The translations under genes were made by a program, and so were the position numbers. Below, piece after piece: positions 45,629 to 56,886 of a stretch of DNA of 64,000 bases. Source of the DNA: Leptospira langatensis (GTDB taxonomy: Bacteria; Spirochaetota; Leptospiria; Leptospirales; Leptospiraceae); assembly GCF_004770615.1 (NCBI RefSeq), contig NZ_RQER01000011.1, positions 434,001 to 498,000 on the forward strand, in the 5' to 3' direction. The notes beneath the pieces were generated by a model. It searched no databases and was not told the origin of the DNA. It saw nothing but the letters and a program-made list of their open reading frames with translations. Numbering within the stretch: the stretch's first letter is position 1; every line of letters begins with the position of its first letter.

Positions 45629-48600
45629 ATGGCTAAGTCTTCTTCCGTTCCTTCTGATTGGAAAAAGCCTCTGGAAGATCTTTTGTCCTCGGTCCAACCG
45701 GGGGTTAGGATCTCTTCCGTTCCGAGTTCTGTACATTCTCTTTTGGCAGCGAGTATTTTTAAGACTCGAAAATCCTCTTCTATCGTAATTGCTCCTACAA
45801 GTACGGAGGCGGAGTTCCTATACAGGGAAGCGTTGAGCTATCTAGATTCGGATTCTATCTGTTATCTGCCGGGCCAGGAAGTCTTGCCATACGAATACAT
45901 GCGTTATCCGCAAGAGATGAAGAGAGAAAGGATCAAGGCTCTCGCTCGTATTCTCTCCGGCGAAAAGGCCTTGGTATTCACTTCTGTTTCCGGTTTTCTG
46001 AAGACCTTGCCCGAGGCTTCCGCGTTAAAAGGAAGATCTCTTTTGATCAAGATAGACCAAGAGATCCAGCCGGAAAACTTAATGAGAGAACTCATTCGTC
46101 TGGGATACCATCGCGTGGATATGTGCCAGGCCTTCGGTGAATTCAGTTTGAAGGGAGGGATCTTGGATGTGTTTTCTTCCTTCTCCTCGGACCCAGTTCG
46201 GATAGATTTCTTTGGGGATGAGATAGAATCCATTCGTACCTTCGATCCGGAAACCCAGAGATCTTCCGATTCTCTGCAAGAGGCGCTTCTTTTGCCTGCG
46301 GATGAATTCGTTCTCACCGAAGAGCAGAAGGAAAAATATAGGGAATTGATCGCAAAAGCGGACACTTCTTTGCATTTGCCTGAGATCCCGGACGGTTCCG
46401 GAGGAACATATTACGAGGAATTGATCCCGATGATCCGGGAGAATCGTGGTATTTTATCTTTTTTTAATACGAAACCCTTGCTTATTTTTCCGGATCCGAA
46501 CGGGGTCAAGGAAAGGACTTCTCATTTACAAAGGGAATATTCCTCGCTCTACGAAAAAAGAAGCACCGAGATCCTATGCGCATCCCCTGCTCATCTTTTG
46601 AGCGAGGGAGATGAATTGAGCGCCTTGGAAAAAGTGCAAGGAGTGAGTTTTACTCAACTTCCTCCGAGTAAGGACGAGGATCTGATCTGCCCGATCAAAG
46701 AGGCTCCGGGCTTCAAGGGAAAGATCCGAGAAGTACGAGAAAAAATCGGAGAATTAAAGTTGGAAGAAGGCTGGAGAGTGATCCTTACTTCCTCCTTCGA
46801 GGCACAGACCCAGAGACTTCTGGGGCTATTCGGATCCGAAGGAATTCGTTTATTAAACCCGGAGGCGACGGAACCGGAACCGATCTCCATTCCTCCAAGA
46901 TCAGGAGATGACGTATACCTCGCAGTCTCCGAGATACGGAATGGGTTTCTTTGGGAGGAAGAGAAACTTCTTCTTTTATCCGAGAATGACGTATTCGGCA
47001 GGGAATACAAACGTAAGACTAGATTCAAAAAACAGAATAGTAAGGCCATCCAAAGTTTCTTGGATCTGAAGGAAGGGGACTTCGTGGTTCACGTAAACCA
47101 TGGGGTCGGAAAATTCCTGAAGATCGAAAGAGTGAACGCAGGCGGAAAGGAAAGGGATTTCCTAAAATTAGAATACCATGGAGCGGATACTCTATTCGTT
47201 CCCTTGGATCAGATCTCCCTTGTCCAAAGATTCGTAGGTGGAACAGAAAGACCGAGACTGGATAGTCTTGGAAAGAGCACTTGGAAGAAGACAAAGGATA
47301 GGGTCCAAAAGGCGGTCGAGGGACTGGCAGAAGATCTGGTTCGGATGTATTCCAATCGGATCAAGTTACAGGGATATTCTTTTCCTCCGGATACGATCTA
47401 CCAAGAAGAGTTCGAGGCCGAGTTTGAATACGAGGAAACTCCGGATCAGATCGAGGCGATCGAAGCGGTCAAGAAGGACTTAGAATCCCCTAAGCCTATG
47501 GATCGATTGGTATGCGGGGACGTCGGCTATGGAAAGACGGAGGTTGCGATCCGTGCCGCATTCAAGGTGGCGATGGCAGGTAAGCAGATCCTTATGCTTG
47601 CTCCCACTACGATCCTTGCATTACAACATTATAATAATATGAGAAAGAGGTTCGAGAATTACCCGATCAGTGTGGAGCTTGTTTCTCGTCTTCGGACTCC
47701 CGGCGAGACCAGGGATGTCCTGAAAAGATTCGCTTCCGGGAAAGTGGATATGGTGATTGGGACCCACGCTGTGCTAGCTAACTCGGTCCAGCCCAAGAAC
47801 CTGGGACTTCTCATCATAGACGAAGAGCAAAGATTCGGGGTGAACCATAAGGAATCCATTAAGAAGATAAAGAATCTGGTGGATGTGCTGACCCTTACCG
47901 CGACCCCGATCCCTAGGACTTTGCATATGGCATTGACCGGGATCCGAGAACTTTCCATTATCGCGACCCCTCCTAAGAACAGACAAAGCGTAGAAACATA
48001 CGTGATCGAAGAGGACGAAGAGGTTCTTCGAGAGGCCATTCGGAACGAACTCGCAAGAGAAGGCCAGGTCTTCTATCTTTATAATCGTGTGGAATCGATT
48101 GAGCAAGAAACCAAGAGATTAAACGAAATCGTTCCGGAAGCTTCTATTGGGGTGCTGCATGGACAAATGACGGAAGAAGAGATCGAAGAGACCCTTGTGG
48201 ACTTCTATGCACGTAAGTTCGATATTTTAGTCACTACTACCATTATAGAATCAGGGATCGATATCCCGAATGTGAATACTCTGATCGTCAAGAGAGCCGA
48301 TCTATTCGGACTTTCCCAGCTTTATCAGATCCGAGGAAGAGTGGGCCGAAGCGATCGAAAGGCATTTGCGTATCTTCTTCTCCCGAAAGACAGAGTGGTA
48401 ACGGAAGATGCGGAGAAGCGTTTGAATACCATCTATGAATACCAAGAACTCGGTTCCGGATTCAAAGTGGCCATGCGAGATCTAGAGATCAGAGGAGCGG
48501 GAAATCTTTTGGGCAAGGAACAGTCCGGGGATATCATGGAGGTCGGATTCGATCTCTATGTGCAGATGCTGGAAGAAGCGATCGCACGCATCAAGGGAGA

Positions 48601-49066
48601 GGATGTGAAGATAGAGGTCCGCACTGCGATCAATCTGGATTCCAACTTCTTCATTCCGGAAACCTATATTTCGGATACAAGACAAAAGATCGAATTCTAT
48701 AAACGATTCGAAGGTGCGAGAGACTTGGACGAGATAGAGGAAGTCACTCGGGAAATGACGGATCGTTTCGGCGAACCTCCCGAAGAGGCCAAGACATTTC
48801 TCATGTTGGAGAAGATCCGCACTCTTGCTTCCGTCCTTGGCTTCGAATCCGTATCCGAACTAGGAGAGGAGATCCGTTTAAAATTAGGTTCCCATTTTTT
48901 AGGGAGCTATGAGAAAATTGTGAACTTGATCTCCGCAAGAATGGGGCTCACCATGAATCCTAGAGAACCGAATGTGCTTCTGTACATTCCGGGCAAAGCC
49001 AATCTAAAAGACAAACTTTCGCAATTAGTGTACTTATTAACGGAAATGCAGCCTGACAAAAAGTAA
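45629..49066 (+). CDS. mfd: Transcription-repair coupling factor Mfd
   Basis: Mfd removes RNA polymerase stalled at DNA damage and recruits UvrA. The 1145-residue length is typical. In order: UvrB-like N-terminal modules (about 30-350), the RNA-polymerase-interacting domain (about 480-545, DFVVHVNHGVGKF), a RecG-type translocase with Walker A GDVGYGKTE (about 630), DEEQ box IIDEEQRFGV (about 731), motif III LTATPIPRTL, motif V-VI ESGIDIPN and QIRGRVGRSDR, and the C-terminal TRCF domain (about 1010-1110) that hides the UvrA site. It begins with ATG 3 nt after the panC stop. Confidence 0.96.
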   Translation: MAKSSSVPSDWKKPLEDLLSSVQPGVRISSVPSSVHSLLAASIFKTRKSSSIVIAPTSTEAEFLYREALSYLDSDSICYLPGQEVLPYEYMRYPQEMKRERIKALARILSGEKALVFTSVSGFLKTLPEASALKGRSLLIKIDQEIQPENLMRELIRLGYHRVDMCQAFGEFSLKGGILDVFSSFSSDPVRIDFFGDEIESIRTFDPETQRSSDSLQEALLLPADEFVLTEEQKEKYRELIAKADTSLHLPEIPDGSGGTYYEELIPMIRENRGILSFFNTKPLLIFPDPNGVKERTSHLQREYSSLYEKRSTEILCASPAHLLSEGDELSALEKVQGVSFTQLPPSKDEDLICPIKEAPGFKGKIREVREKIGELKLEEGWRVILTSSFEAQTQRLLGLFGSEGIRLLNPEATEPEPISIPPRSGDDVYLAVSEIRNGFLWEEEKLLLLSENDVFGREYKRKTRFKKQNSKAIQSFLDLKEGDFVVHVNHGVGKFLKIERVNAGGKERDFLKLEYHGADTLFVPLDQISLVQRFVGGTERPRLDSLGKSTWKKTKDRVQKAVEGLAEDLVRMYSNRIKLQGYSFPPDTIYQEEFEAEFEYEETPDQIEAIEAVKKDLESPKPMDRLVCGDVGYGKTEVAIRAAFKVAMAGKQILMLAPTTILALQHYNNMRKRFENYPISVELVSRLRTPGETRDVLKRFASGKVDMVIGTHAVLANSVQPKNLGLLIIDEEQRFGVNHKESIKKIKNLVDVLTLTATPIPRTLHMALTGIRELSIIATPPKNRQSVETYVIEEDEEVLREAIRNELAREGQVFYLYNRVESIEQETKRLNEIVPEASIGVLHGQMTEEEIEETLVDFYARKFDILVTTTIIESGIDIPNVNTLIVKRADLFGLSQLYQIRGRVGRSDRKAFAYLLLPKDRVVTEDAEKRLNTIYEYQELGSGFKVAMRDLEIRGAGNLLGKEQSGDIMEVGFDLYVQMLEEAIARIKGEDVKIEVRTAINLDSNFFIPETYISDTRQKIEFYKRFEGARDLDEIEEVTREMTDRFGEPPEEAKTFLMLEKIRTLASVLGFESVSELGEEIRLKLGSHFLGSYEKIVNLISARMGLTMNPREPNVLLYIPGKANLKDKLSQLVYLLTEMQPDKK

Positions 49067-49114
49067 TAGACGCCAGGGCAGGCGGTACTACTTTTTGCAT
49101 AGGAATTCCTCTAA

Positions 49115-49846
49115 ATGAAACGGCTATCTGTATCTTTAATTGTAATATTTTCAATCGTTGCGTATGCGAACTGTGGGGACGGAACCCCTGTCATCGAATC
49201 CATTGATGGCAATAAGGTGACTACCGCAAGCTTCGAAGCTGCATACGATACCGCTCTTGATACCCTGAGCCGCACTCAAAACATCGAAAAGAAAAATATC
49301 ATCAAGTTCTTAACCGAAAGCGAAGACAAAGTTCCTCAAAGCTTTTTAGTTCTAAGAAACGAATTCAAGAAGAGAAGATTCTTTGAGAACTATCGCCAGA
49401 TGTTGGTGATCAAGGCTGCCGCAGATAAAAGCGGTTTCAGCAAGAGAGCAGATATTAAGGAAATCTTAAAGTTCCAAGAGATGCAGTTGATCTCTAACAT
49501 GTACATCACCGAACAGATCGAATCTAGGATCAAGATCACTGAACAAGAGTTAGAAGCTGGTTGTAAGGAGCTGAGAGCGAAATACAAACAAGCAGAGTCT
49601 CTTACTATCGAGCAATGCTATGATGCAGTTCGCGCTCAGATCAAGGGTGAAAAATCCAAGACTGTATACCAATCCGTTATCGACAGGATCAAAGAAGGCG
49701 TTTCTATCAAGCATAACGATAAGTTCGACCTGGAAAAATACCTAGACCAAGAATTCACTTTCCCAGATTCTAAGAAGGGAGAAGCAGCTCCGGCTTCCGC
49801 GGCGACTCCTGCTCCGGCGGCTACGCCAGCAACGGAAACCAAGTAA
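49115..49846 (+). CDS. Lipoprotein resembling a SurA-type chaperone without PPIase domain
   Basis: The 243-residue protein has a signal peptide with lipobox AYANC (Cys20). The mature part opens PVIESIDGNKVTTASFEAAY, the usual start of SurA/PrsA/PpiD chaperone domains, continues with a long helical section (about 60-140, LVIKAAADKSGFSKRADIKEIL) and ITEQELEAGCKELRAKY, and ends with a helix pair where parvulin-linked proteins rejoin, but there is no parvulin domain. The tail is Ala/Pro/Thr-rich. An envelope chaperone role is inferred. It lies 48 nt after mfd and just before uppP and lptD; in E. coli surA is next to lptD. Two cysteines are present besides Cys20. Confidence 0.7.
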   Translation: MKRLSVSLIVIFSIVAYANCGDGTPVIESIDGNKVTTASFEAAYDTALDTLSRTQNIEKKNIIKFLTESEDKVPQSFLVLRNEFKKRRFFENYRQMLVIKAAADKSGFSKRADIKEILKFQEMQLISNMYITEQIESRIKITEQELEAGCKELRAKYKQAESLTIEQCYDAVRAQIKGEKSKTVYQSVIDRIKEGVSIKHNDKFDLEKYLDQEFTFPDSKKGEAAPASAATPAPAATPATETK

Positions 49847-49866
49847 GCTAAATTTAACTTACCGAA

Positions 49867-50712
49867 TTGAATTCATATCTAAACGCTTTTTTCCGTAGCA
49901 TTTTAGAATCGCTCACGGAATTTCTACCGGTGTCCTCCACGGGACACCTTTTCCTCTTCTCCTCTTTCTTCCCGTTTGTGGAAGGAGAGGAATTCGACGA
50001 TCTATTCGATATATTCATCCAAAGTGGTGCGATCCTATCTGTCCTGATCTTATATAGGGATAAATTCTTCCTACAAGGAAGGTCCGCTCTTTCTTATCTT
50101 CGCAAAAAAGAAGCTGAAAAGGAAGGCTTTCTGTTCTTAGCCCAGGTTACAGTCGGCTTTCTTCCCATCATGGTCGCAGGCTTTGCATTTAGGGGATTTC
50201 TGGATAAGATCAAGGGAAGAGAGGATATTCTCGCAATTCTAGGTTGGGCCTGGCTTGTAGGAGGAGTCTTCATTCTTCTTTCTGAATATTGGTTTCAAAG
50301 AAATTCAAAGGAGAAGGGTGAGAACCCGATCCGTTTGAAGGACGCTGCGATCATTGGGATCTTCCAATGCTTGGCATTGATCCCCGGTATTTCCCGTTCT
50401 GGAGCTACCATTGTAACTGCAAGATTTCTAGGAAAGGACGCAAAGAATTCAGCCGAGTTTTCCTTTTTCGTAGCGGTGCCTGTTTTGTTTCTGGCAAGCA
50501 CCTATAAATTGTACAAACACAGAAACGTTTTGGACGGAGACAATTTGCCTATTTTGATCCTTGGATTTGTGGCTTCCTTTCTACTCTGCTTCCTGGTAAT
50601 AAAATGGTTCCTGAAGTATTTGCAGGCTCATACATTTTCCGGATTCGGCTGGTATCGCATTCTATTGGGAATTGCGGTGCTATCCTTCTATAAATTAGTA
50701 ATGCAGGACTGA
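49867..50712 (+). CDS. uppP: Undecaprenyl-diphosphatase
   Basis: UppP/BacA dephosphorylates undecaprenyl diphosphate at the membrane so the lipid carrier can be reused for peptidoglycan and O-antigen. The 281-residue protein has about eight membrane segments and both family motifs: [13 protein letters not shown] (17-29) and [19 protein letters not shown] (about 175-193). It starts with TTG, 20 nt after the lipoprotein stop; no ATG fits without losing the first motif. The preceding text has little SD character, so translation may be coupled to the upstream gene. It is followed by lptD. Confidence 0.93.
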   Translation: MNSYLNAFFRSILESLTEFLPVSSTGHLFLFSSFFPFVEGEEFDDLFDIFIQSGAILSVLILYRDKFFLQGRSALSYLRKKEAEKEGFLFLAQVTVGFLPIMVAGFAFRGFLDKIKGREDILAILGWAWLVGGVFILLSEYWFQRNSKEKGENPIRLKDAAIIGIFQCLALIPGISRSGATIVTARFLGKDAKNSAEFSFFVAVPVLFLASTYKLYKHRNVLDGDNLPILILGFVASFLLCFLVIKWFLKYLQAHTFSGFGWYRILLGIAVLSFYKLVMQD

Positions 50713-50741
50713 CCCGACACAATAGTCTGGCTTAGATCGGA

Positions 50742-53702
50742 ATGCGCCCCTGGATCCGAAATTGTTTAATCCTCCTTTTTCTGCCGGGCCTTGCTTGGGC
50801 CCAGCAGACGGGCGACCCAGGCCCTCGTACTTCCGGGGTTCCGGAAGCAAGCGCGACCGAAGACGATACCCAAAGATCCGTAGTAAAGACTAGAAACCGA
50901 TTGCTCGGAAGATCCATCGAGATCTTAACCGAGAGGGAGGTGGACGAGCAGCTGGAAAACCTAGGTCTTTCCAGAGAAGGCTCCATTTATACCAGACGCA
51001 AACGACTCAAAGCCGCTCTCGGGGAAAAAGAGGACAATAAACCCGACTTCTCCGCGTTAGCCGAAAGCAATAAGAAGGAACTCCCCATGGTGATCGAGAA
51101 CGCCGCGGAAGGAGAACTCATGAGAGTGGACAAGACCAAGGGTGGAGTTCTCGTTTTGCGGGGAAGGGTCCGACTGAAACTTCGCACCGGAGCCTTGGAG
51201 GCGGAGACGATCTCCGTGGATTCGGATCGGCAGGAGATCTATGCGGAAGGCGGGATCAAATTCGAGGACGGAAGAGCGAGAGTCACCGGGGACAAATTCA
51301 TCTACGATTATAAACTGGATAAAGGAGTGGTCTATAATACCAAAGGGACCATGTCTCCGGCTTACTTTGTAGGAGAAAAGTTCAAGAAGCTAGATGATAA
51401 GCGTTACATGCTCGAAATGGGCTATTTCACTTCTTGTAACGCAGAGAAGCCTCACTATTCCTTCAAAGTGGACAAGGTTACGATCTATGACGATAAGACG
51501 ATCATAGGATCGAATGTGCGCTTTCAAGTCGGAGGCACCACCGTCTTCTGGCTTCCGTTCTTCTATAATAATAATTTAGGCAATGGTTGGAACACTCAGA
51601 TGGGTAAGAATAATACCCAAGGTTTGTTCATGCAGAACTCCTTCCAGTGGTCCGTATTGCCTGGGAATTCCTGGGCTCCGATGGGCTATAAGTTCCGGGC
51701 GGACTTCTATGAAATGACCGGTCAGGCGTTTCAAACGGAAATGTGGAGACAGAGCCCGAACTTAAATTATCAGATCGATTTAGGATACGCCAACCATAAA
51801 GCCTATCAGATCGTTCCGGGGTACCAGAACAGATTTGCGAATTACGGACTGGGCACCACCGGGGTCACGAACGAAATCGATAAGGGAGACTATTACGGGA
51901 CCAATATCCCGAATGTCGGAGTGGACAAGGATCCTTGGTGGAAGGGTAGGATCTTCTTAAATTCCAAAACCAATAACACCGAAAAGGACGTTACCCGGAA
52001 TATCTCTATTCAATACGAGAATTATACGAATCGATTGTTCGAATATGAGTATGGGAATAGATATCAACCCAATAACAGTTTGCAGTCATTGTATACCTAC
52101 AGGGACGTTCGATTCGGTTATGTTCGAAACACTCTAGAATGGAAGGCGGATTATACGGAGAACAGGGGAGATCTCTCGGTGAACGTGAACATGAAGAGAA
52201 ATATGATCTTCTACAACCTGAGCCCTCTTTCGAAGTCCGGTTATTTTCCTACTGTGGACGTTCTTCCTTCCACTACGATCAAGAATAGTTCCGAGGTAGC
52301 GAGACTTCCTTATTTTGAGACACCTGTCTATTGGGATTCCTATTTAACGAATACCCTGTTGAGATTCTATGGGGTCCCCGTTCAGGAAAAGTTGAAGATC
52401 CCTACACTTGATGGGAGTTACGACGATCCAACCGGAGCCTATCGGGAAAATCTATTGAGAACGCAATCCTTCTTACAGGGAGAAACAGGGTTTCGTACTT
52501 CTATGAACTTTGGAAGTTATATCTCCTTGGCTCCTGCGGTATATTATGGAGCAAAGAAACAATCGGCTCAGTTGCCTGCCGGAACCGCTTCTTCCAGCAC
52601 GGTGAATACGAACTTTACTTCTTTGGAAAGAAGTCTTGCTCGGGATAGTTATCAGTATTTCAGAACGAATACGAACCTGAGAGTAGGAGCTCCTATCCTA
52701 TTCTTTAACGCTACCTATCGTAAGTTGGAAGCGGAGAAGCCCGAATTGCAGGATCCCATCCTGATGAAGAACAGGCAGCATGAGGTGGAGCTTTCCTTGG
52801 AGAGTTACGCTCTGGAGAATTTCGAGATCTCACTTCGTACCATCCGAGATCTTCGGAATTTCTCGGATCAGTATCAACCCCAACCTACGAATAAGGAGCG
52901 TTGGTACTATACTGTATTCAGATTTGCTGGTTATATAGACTTCTTAGAAGGATTCAGCAAACGCAAACGAAGCCTCTTAGAAAGAAAGAGAAGCTTTTAT
53001 TCAGGGATCTTCTTCAATAACGACTTCGTATACCATACTCCCCTTGGCAGACCTCTTTCGAATAACCTGACCGTTTCCTATAAGATGGGAGGATTCCGTC
53101 TTCCTTTCTTAAGATATATTAGAGAGTTGGAAATGGGCGGGACCTGGTATCATATATATTATGCTTCTATGGTGGATAATTACCGGGTATATGCGAAGGC
53201 GAGCATTGATATCACAAGAGAGCTTGGCTTCGAAGCGGAGATAGATTCCAGAGTGACGGAGCCATGGAGATATACCAACCAAACGGATAATTATTACTAC
53301 CAAAGATATATCCTGAACCAGGATCCTACGGCTCCGTTCACTTCCATGAACATGACCTCCGCTAATTTTGGACAGGACTTGATCAATGGAACCGGGATCA
53401 ATGGAACTCAGGCTCGTCAGAATACTGCATTGAATATCAATCGTGTCATGGGGACTATAAAGTATAATTTACATACCATGAACTTCCGTTTAGGATTAAG
53501 TAGCGACTTGAGATCCGTTCCTGGAGGAACCACAGGTGCGAGCCAGGTTACCTTTTACGACCAGTCCGTCTTCTTCTCTATATCTCTTACGGATTTCAGT
53601 CTGGGCCAGGAAGATTCCTCTCAGTTGACGAGAATGCGTTTGTATAGATTCAAAAAGCGTCCGCTAAAAGCCGGTTATGTGGAGGGAGTGGAATCTCAAT
53701 AA
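50742..53702 (+). CDS. lptD: LptD-like LPS-assembly outer membrane protein
   Basis: LptD places lipopolysaccharide in the outer leaflet of the outer membrane. The 986-residue protein has a signal peptide ending LAWA (about residue 20), a linker to about 115, an OstA/LptA-like jellyroll (about 120-230, with repeats such as [16 protein letters not shown] and [18 protein letters not shown]), then [14 protein letters not shown], the counterpart of the LptD TTC segment, and a barrel of about 700 residues rich in alternating aromatic strands. Few cysteines are present, so the E. coli disulfide pattern is not kept. It sits between uppP and a sugar-phosphate transferase gene, both linked to surface polysaccharides. 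Confidence 0.85.
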   Translation: MRPWIRNCLILLFLPGLAWAQQTGDPGPRTSGVPEASATEDDTQRSVVKTRNRLLGRSIEILTEREVDEQLENLGLSREGSIYTRRKRLKAALGEKEDNKPDFSALAESNKKELPMVIENAAEGELMRVDKTKGGVLVLRGRVRLKLRTGALEAETISVDSDRQEIYAEGGIKFEDGRARVTGDKFIYDYKLDKGVVYNTKGTMSPAYFVGEKFKKLDDKRYMLEMGYFTSCNAEKPHYSFKVDKVTIYDDKTIIGSNVRFQVGGTTVFWLPFFYNNNLGNGWNTQMGKNNTQGLFMQNSFQWSVLPGNSWAPMGYKFRADFYEMTGQAFQTEMWRQSPNLNYQIDLGYANHKAYQIVPGYQNRFANYGLGTTGVTNEIDKGDYYGTNIPNVGVDKDPWWKGRIFLNSKTNNTEKDVTRNISIQYENYTNRLFEYEYGNRYQPNNSLQSLYTYRDVRFGYVRNTLEWKADYTENRGDLSVNVNMKRNMIFYNLSPLSKSGYFPTVDVLPSTTIKNSSEVARLPYFETPVYWDSYLTNTLLRFYGVPVQEKLKIPTLDGSYDDPTGAYRENLLRTQSFLQGETGFRTSMNFGSYISLAPAVYYGAKKQSAQLPAGTASSSTVNTNFTSLERSLARDSYQYFRTNTNLRVGAPILFFNATYRKLEAEKPELQDPILMKNRQHEVELSLESYALENFEISLRTIRDLRNFSDQYQPQPTNKERWYYTVFRFAGYIDFLEGFSKRKRSLLERKRSFYSGIFFNNDFVYHTPLGRPLSNNLTVSYKMGGFRLPFLRYIRELEMGGTWYHIYYASMVDNYRVYAKASIDITRELGFEAEIDSRVTEPWRYTNQTDNYYYQRYILNQDPTAPFTSMNMTSANFGQDLINGTGINGTQARQNTALNINRVMGTIKYNLHTMNFRLGLSSDLRSVPGGTTGASQVTFYDQSVFFSISLTDFSLGQEDSSQLTRMRLYRFKKRPLKAGYVEGVESQ

Positions 53703-53703
53703 T

Positions 53704-55119
53704 ATGCTAAAAGAAAGAAGCCAAACCTTCAAATTACTATTCGTGATCCTGGATCTGATCTTCTCTTTGGGAAGTTGCTTATTTGCATTCTTACTCAGAT
53801 TCTATGTAGGAGATCCTACAGGAGTGGATCGCTCTTATGTGGACCCCGTCAGCTATTTCGTCTTGGCTTCGGTCCTTTCCGTATCTCAGGTTATCGTATT
53901 CTTATTCATAGATCTCTATCATCCCAGAAGAGGACTTTCCTTTGCGGACGAATTCCTGGTCATCATAGGTGGGGTGTTCTTAAACCTATTCTCCGTTCTC
54001 TCCCTTTTGTTCTTCTTTCGGGGAGACTTCGGAAGTGAGAGATTCTCCCGTTCCTTTATCCTGGTCTTTGCTGCTACCAATATCTTCTCCATCAGTGTGC
54101 TGCATTTGTTCACAAGACAGATACTGCGTTACTTGAGAAGCAAGGGATACAATCTGAGAAGGGTCCTTGTGATCGGGGTAAGGGAAACTGCGAGCCGTTT
54201 TGCCGACTCCGTCCAAAGACATCAGATCTACGGATACGAGATCGTAGGATATGTGAGTTCCGCGCTTCCCAAGCCGATCCGCAAGGACATGAAGGTGGTA
54301 GGAAAGACTTCTAAGATAGAAAAGGTCCTTTTGGAAGTGAAACCGGATCTGGTCGTCTATGCATTGAACAATGCGGAAGGCGATCATCTGCAAGAAGTTT
54401 TGGACGCCTGCGATACGGAAGGGATCGATCTGAAAGTCATTCCGGGCTTCCAAGAATTCATCAAAGCAAAGGGAAGAGTGGACGAGATGGACGGTCTTCC
54501 TGTCATCTCCATTCGAAATATTCCTGTTCGTCTGGGTTACAATCGGGCGATCAAGAGAAGCTTTGATATTCTATTCTCTTTCAGTTTTATTCTGATCTTC
54601 TCTCCTATCTTCCTGATCATTGCCGCGCTTATCAAGTTAACCTCCAGAGGTCCTGTCTTTTATTACCAAGAAAGAGTGGGCTTGGACAATAAGAGCTTCA
54701 AGATGATCAAGTTTAGGAGCATGGTCGTGCAAGAAAGGTCAAAGTCAGAGACCACTTGGACGATCCAGAACGACCCGAGAGTAACTCCGATCGGTAAGAT
54801 ACTACGAAAGACCTCCCTTGACGAAATACCTCAGTTTTTTAATGTGCTTTTAGGGGACATGTCCGTTGTGGGTCCTAGGCCGGAAAGACCTCATTTCGTT
54901 GAGAAGTTCAAGAGCGATCATAGGCATTATATGAGAAGGCATGCGGTCAAGGCCGGTATTACGGGACTTGCCCAGGTCAAAGGACTGAGAGGGGACACCT
55001 CTATCGACGAAAGGATAGCCGCGGATATCTATTATATAGAAAATTGGTCTCTCTGGCTGGATATTAAGATCATCCTGCTTACGCCTTTCAAAGGCGTCAT
55101 GGATAAGAACGCATATTAA
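53704..55119 (+). CDS. Polyprenyl-phosphate glycosyl-1-phosphate transferase (WbaP/WcaJ-like)
   Basis: The enzyme transfers a sugar-1-phosphate to undecaprenyl phosphate, the first step of O-antigen or exopolysaccharide synthesis. The 471-residue protein has four N-terminal membrane segments (about 8-140), a CoA-binding/Rossmann-like domain (about 155-260, [10 protein letters not shown]), and the bacterial sugar-transferase domain: [12 protein letters not shown] membrane hairpin, [18 protein letters not shown] and catalytic Asp-Glu in [13 protein letters not shown], then VGPRPERP. The frame opens earlier inside lptD, but ATG 53704, directly after the lptD stop, matches relatives. The sugar is not predictable by eye. 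Confidence 0.9.
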   Translation: MLKERSQTFKLLFVILDLIFSLGSCLFAFLLRFYVGDPTGVDRSYVDPVSYFVLASVLSVSQVIVFLFIDLYHPRRGLSFADEFLVIIGGVFLNLFSVLSLLFFFRGDFGSERFSRSFILVFAATNIFSISVLHLFTRQILRYLRSKGYNLRRVLVIGVRETASRFADSVQRHQIYGYEIVGYVSSALPKPIRKDMKVVGKTSKIEKVLLEVKPDLVVYALNNAEGDHLQEVLDACDTEGIDLKVIPGFQEFIKAKGRVDEMDGLPVISIRNIPVRLGYNRAIKRSFDILFSFSFILIFSPIFLIIAALIKLTSRGPVFYYQERVGLDNKSFKMIKFRSMVVQERSKSETTWTIQNDPRVTPIGKILRKTSLDEIPQFFNVLLGDMSVVGPRPERPHFVEKFKSDHRHYMRRHAVKAGITGLAQVKGLRGDTSIDERIAADIYYIENWSLWLDIKIILLTPFKGVMDKNAY

Positions 55120-55138
55120 AGGAGAAGGAGAAGGAACC

Positions 55139-55429
55139 GTGAATCTGAACGAAGAATCCCTCCAAAAAATAGCTGAGCTGTCCAGGCTCAAAATCGATCC
55201 GAAAGATATCCAAGCGTTTCTTTCCGATTTCAATAAAGTACTGAATTACGTGGATACGATCACTGAGTTGGATGTGAGTTCCGTTTCCGACGAGGACTTA
55301 TATACGAACGAAGGAAATTCCGTAAGAGCGGATCAGGTTGCGGAAGGACTAAGTCGTTCTCAAATTGAATCCTTCGCTCCCAGCTTTCAAAACGGATATT
55401 TTGTGGTTCCTAAGGTGATTGAAACATGA
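55139..55429 (+). CDS. gatC: Glutamyl/aspartyl-tRNA amidotransferase subunit C
   Basis: GatC is the small scaffold subunit of the GatCAB complex that amidates misacylated Glu-tRNA(Gln) or Asp-tRNA(Asn). The 96-residue protein shows the family pattern: N-terminal helix [11 protein letters not shown], a second helix [15 protein letters not shown], then VRADQV and a C-terminal FVVPKVIE, which wraps GatA. It begins with GTG preceded by GGAGAAGGAG, a strong ribosome site. Its stop overlaps the gatA start. Confidence 0.93.
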   Translation: MNLNEESLQKIAELSRLKIDPKDIQAFLSDFNKVLNYVDTITELDVSSVSDEDLYTNEGNSVRADQVAEGLSRSQIESFAPSFQNGYFVVPKVIET

Positions 55430-56886
55430 GCGATCTCTGGAAATTGACTTATTCCCAAATTAAGAAAGGATTAAATGCAGGAGAGTTTACTCCAAGCGAA
55501 CTTGCAACTTCCTTGATCTCTCGCATTGAAGCGGAAGATTTTAAGATCAAGGCATTCCTTTCATTCGAAAAAGAGAATGTGCTAAAGGCTGCAGCGGAGA
55601 GCACGGAGAGAAGAAGATCAGGAAAACCTCTTTCCGAATTCGACGGGATCCCGATCGGGATCAAAGATAATATCTGTATAGAAGGTACGATCACCAGCTG
55701 CGCTTCCAAAATACTGGAAAACTATCATTCTCCGTTTCACGCGACTGCCATTGAGAAATTATTAGCGAAAGGATTCGTTCTCATTCCGAGAGCGAACATG
55801 GATGAGTTTGCAATGGGTTCCTCCACGGAGAACTCCGCTTATCAGATCACAAAGAATCCGTTCGATACGGCTCGGATCCCGGGAGGATCTTCCGGGGGAT
55901 CGGCTGCTGCTGTGGCAGCTTCCTTCGTTCCGGTCGCACTCGGTTCGGATACGGGAGGCTCCGTTAGACAGCCTGCTTCTCTTTGTGGGATATACGGATT
56001 GAAGCCGAGCTACGGTACTGTTTCTCGTTACGGATTGGTAGCCTATGCTTCCAGTTTGGATCAGATCGGGCCTTTGTCCAAGGATATTGACGGAGTAGTG
56101 GATGTGTATTCCATTATCTCAGGAAAGGATCCAAAGGATGCTACCTCTAAGAACCTGACAGCCTTCGATCCTGCAAAGGCAAAACCTGTAGCATTAGAAG
56201 GCTTGCGGATCGGAAAAATGAAGATGAGTGCCGAGATCGATCCGGATGTGGCCAAGGCATACGAGTCATTATTAAGCGACTTGGAATCTAAGGGAGCAAA
56301 ACTAGTAGAGCTGGATTTCTCCCTTCTTTCCAATTCTATCCCTATCTATTATATAATCGCTACTGCGGAATGTTCTTCGAACCTTTCTCGTTTTGATGGG
56401 ATCCGTTTCGGTGCAAGAAAGGACCCAAGCGGTAAATTAGAAGATCTTTATGTGGCAAGTCGCAGCGAAGGATTCGGAAAAGAAGTACAGAGAAGGATCC
56501 TTCTCGGAACCTTCTCCTTGTCTGCGGGATATTACGATGCATATTATGGAAGGGCGCAGAAGGCAAGAGTTCTTATTAAAAGGGAATATGAAGGTTATTT
56601 CTCGAAGGTAGATCTGATCCTGCAACCGACTTCCCCTACGACCGCGTTTAAGGTGGGAGAGAAGACTTCGGATCCGATCCAAATGTACAAGGCAGATATA
56701 CTGACTACTTCTGTGAATCTTGCGGGAGTTCCTGCCATGTCTTTGCCGATAGGAACGGATTCGAAGGGACTGCCGATCGGATTGCAAGTGACCGCTCCTC
56801 TTTTTCATGAGGAGAAGATCTTCGGTTTCGCTAAGACCATCCAAGATTGGTCTTCAAAAGTCAAACTGCCTGAACAGATCCAATGA
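55426..56886 (+). CDS. gatA: Glutamyl/aspartyl-tRNA amidotransferase subunit A
   Basis: GatA is the amidase subunit that releases ammonia from glutamine for GatB. The 486-residue protein has the amidase signature with the Ser-cisSer-Lys triad at Lys80 (PIGIKDN), Ser155 (IPGGSSGGS) and Ser179 ([11 protein letters not shown]), plus [15 protein letters not shown]. It starts inside the gatC stop (ATGA) and its own stop overlaps hisF. gatB is not in the window. Because an asparaginyl-tRNA synthetase gene is also here, the complex probably serves Gln-tRNA formation; that is inferred. Confidence 0.96.
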   Translation: MSDLWKLTYSQIKKGLNAGEFTPSELATSLISRIEAEDFKIKAFLSFEKENVLKAAAESTERRRSGKPLSEFDGIPIGIKDNICIEGTITSCASKILENYHSPFHATAIEKLLAKGFVLIPRANMDEFAMGSSTENSAYQITKNPFDTARIPGGSSGGSAAAVAASFVPVALGSDTGGSVRQPASLCGIYGLKPSYGTVSRYGLVAYASSLDQIGPLSKDIDGVVDVYSIISGKDPKDATSKNLTAFDPAKAKPVALEGLRIGKMKMSAEIDPDVAKAYESLLSDLESKGAKLVELDFSLLSNSIPIYYIIATAECSSNLSRFDGIRFGARKDPSGKLEDLYVASRSEGFGKEVQRRILLGTFSLSAGYYDAYYGRAQKARVLIKREYEGYFSKVDLILQPTSPTTAFKVGEKTSDPIQMYKADILTTSVNLAGVPAMSLPIGTDSKGLPIGLQVTAPLFHEEKIFGFAKTIQDWSSKVKLPEQIQ

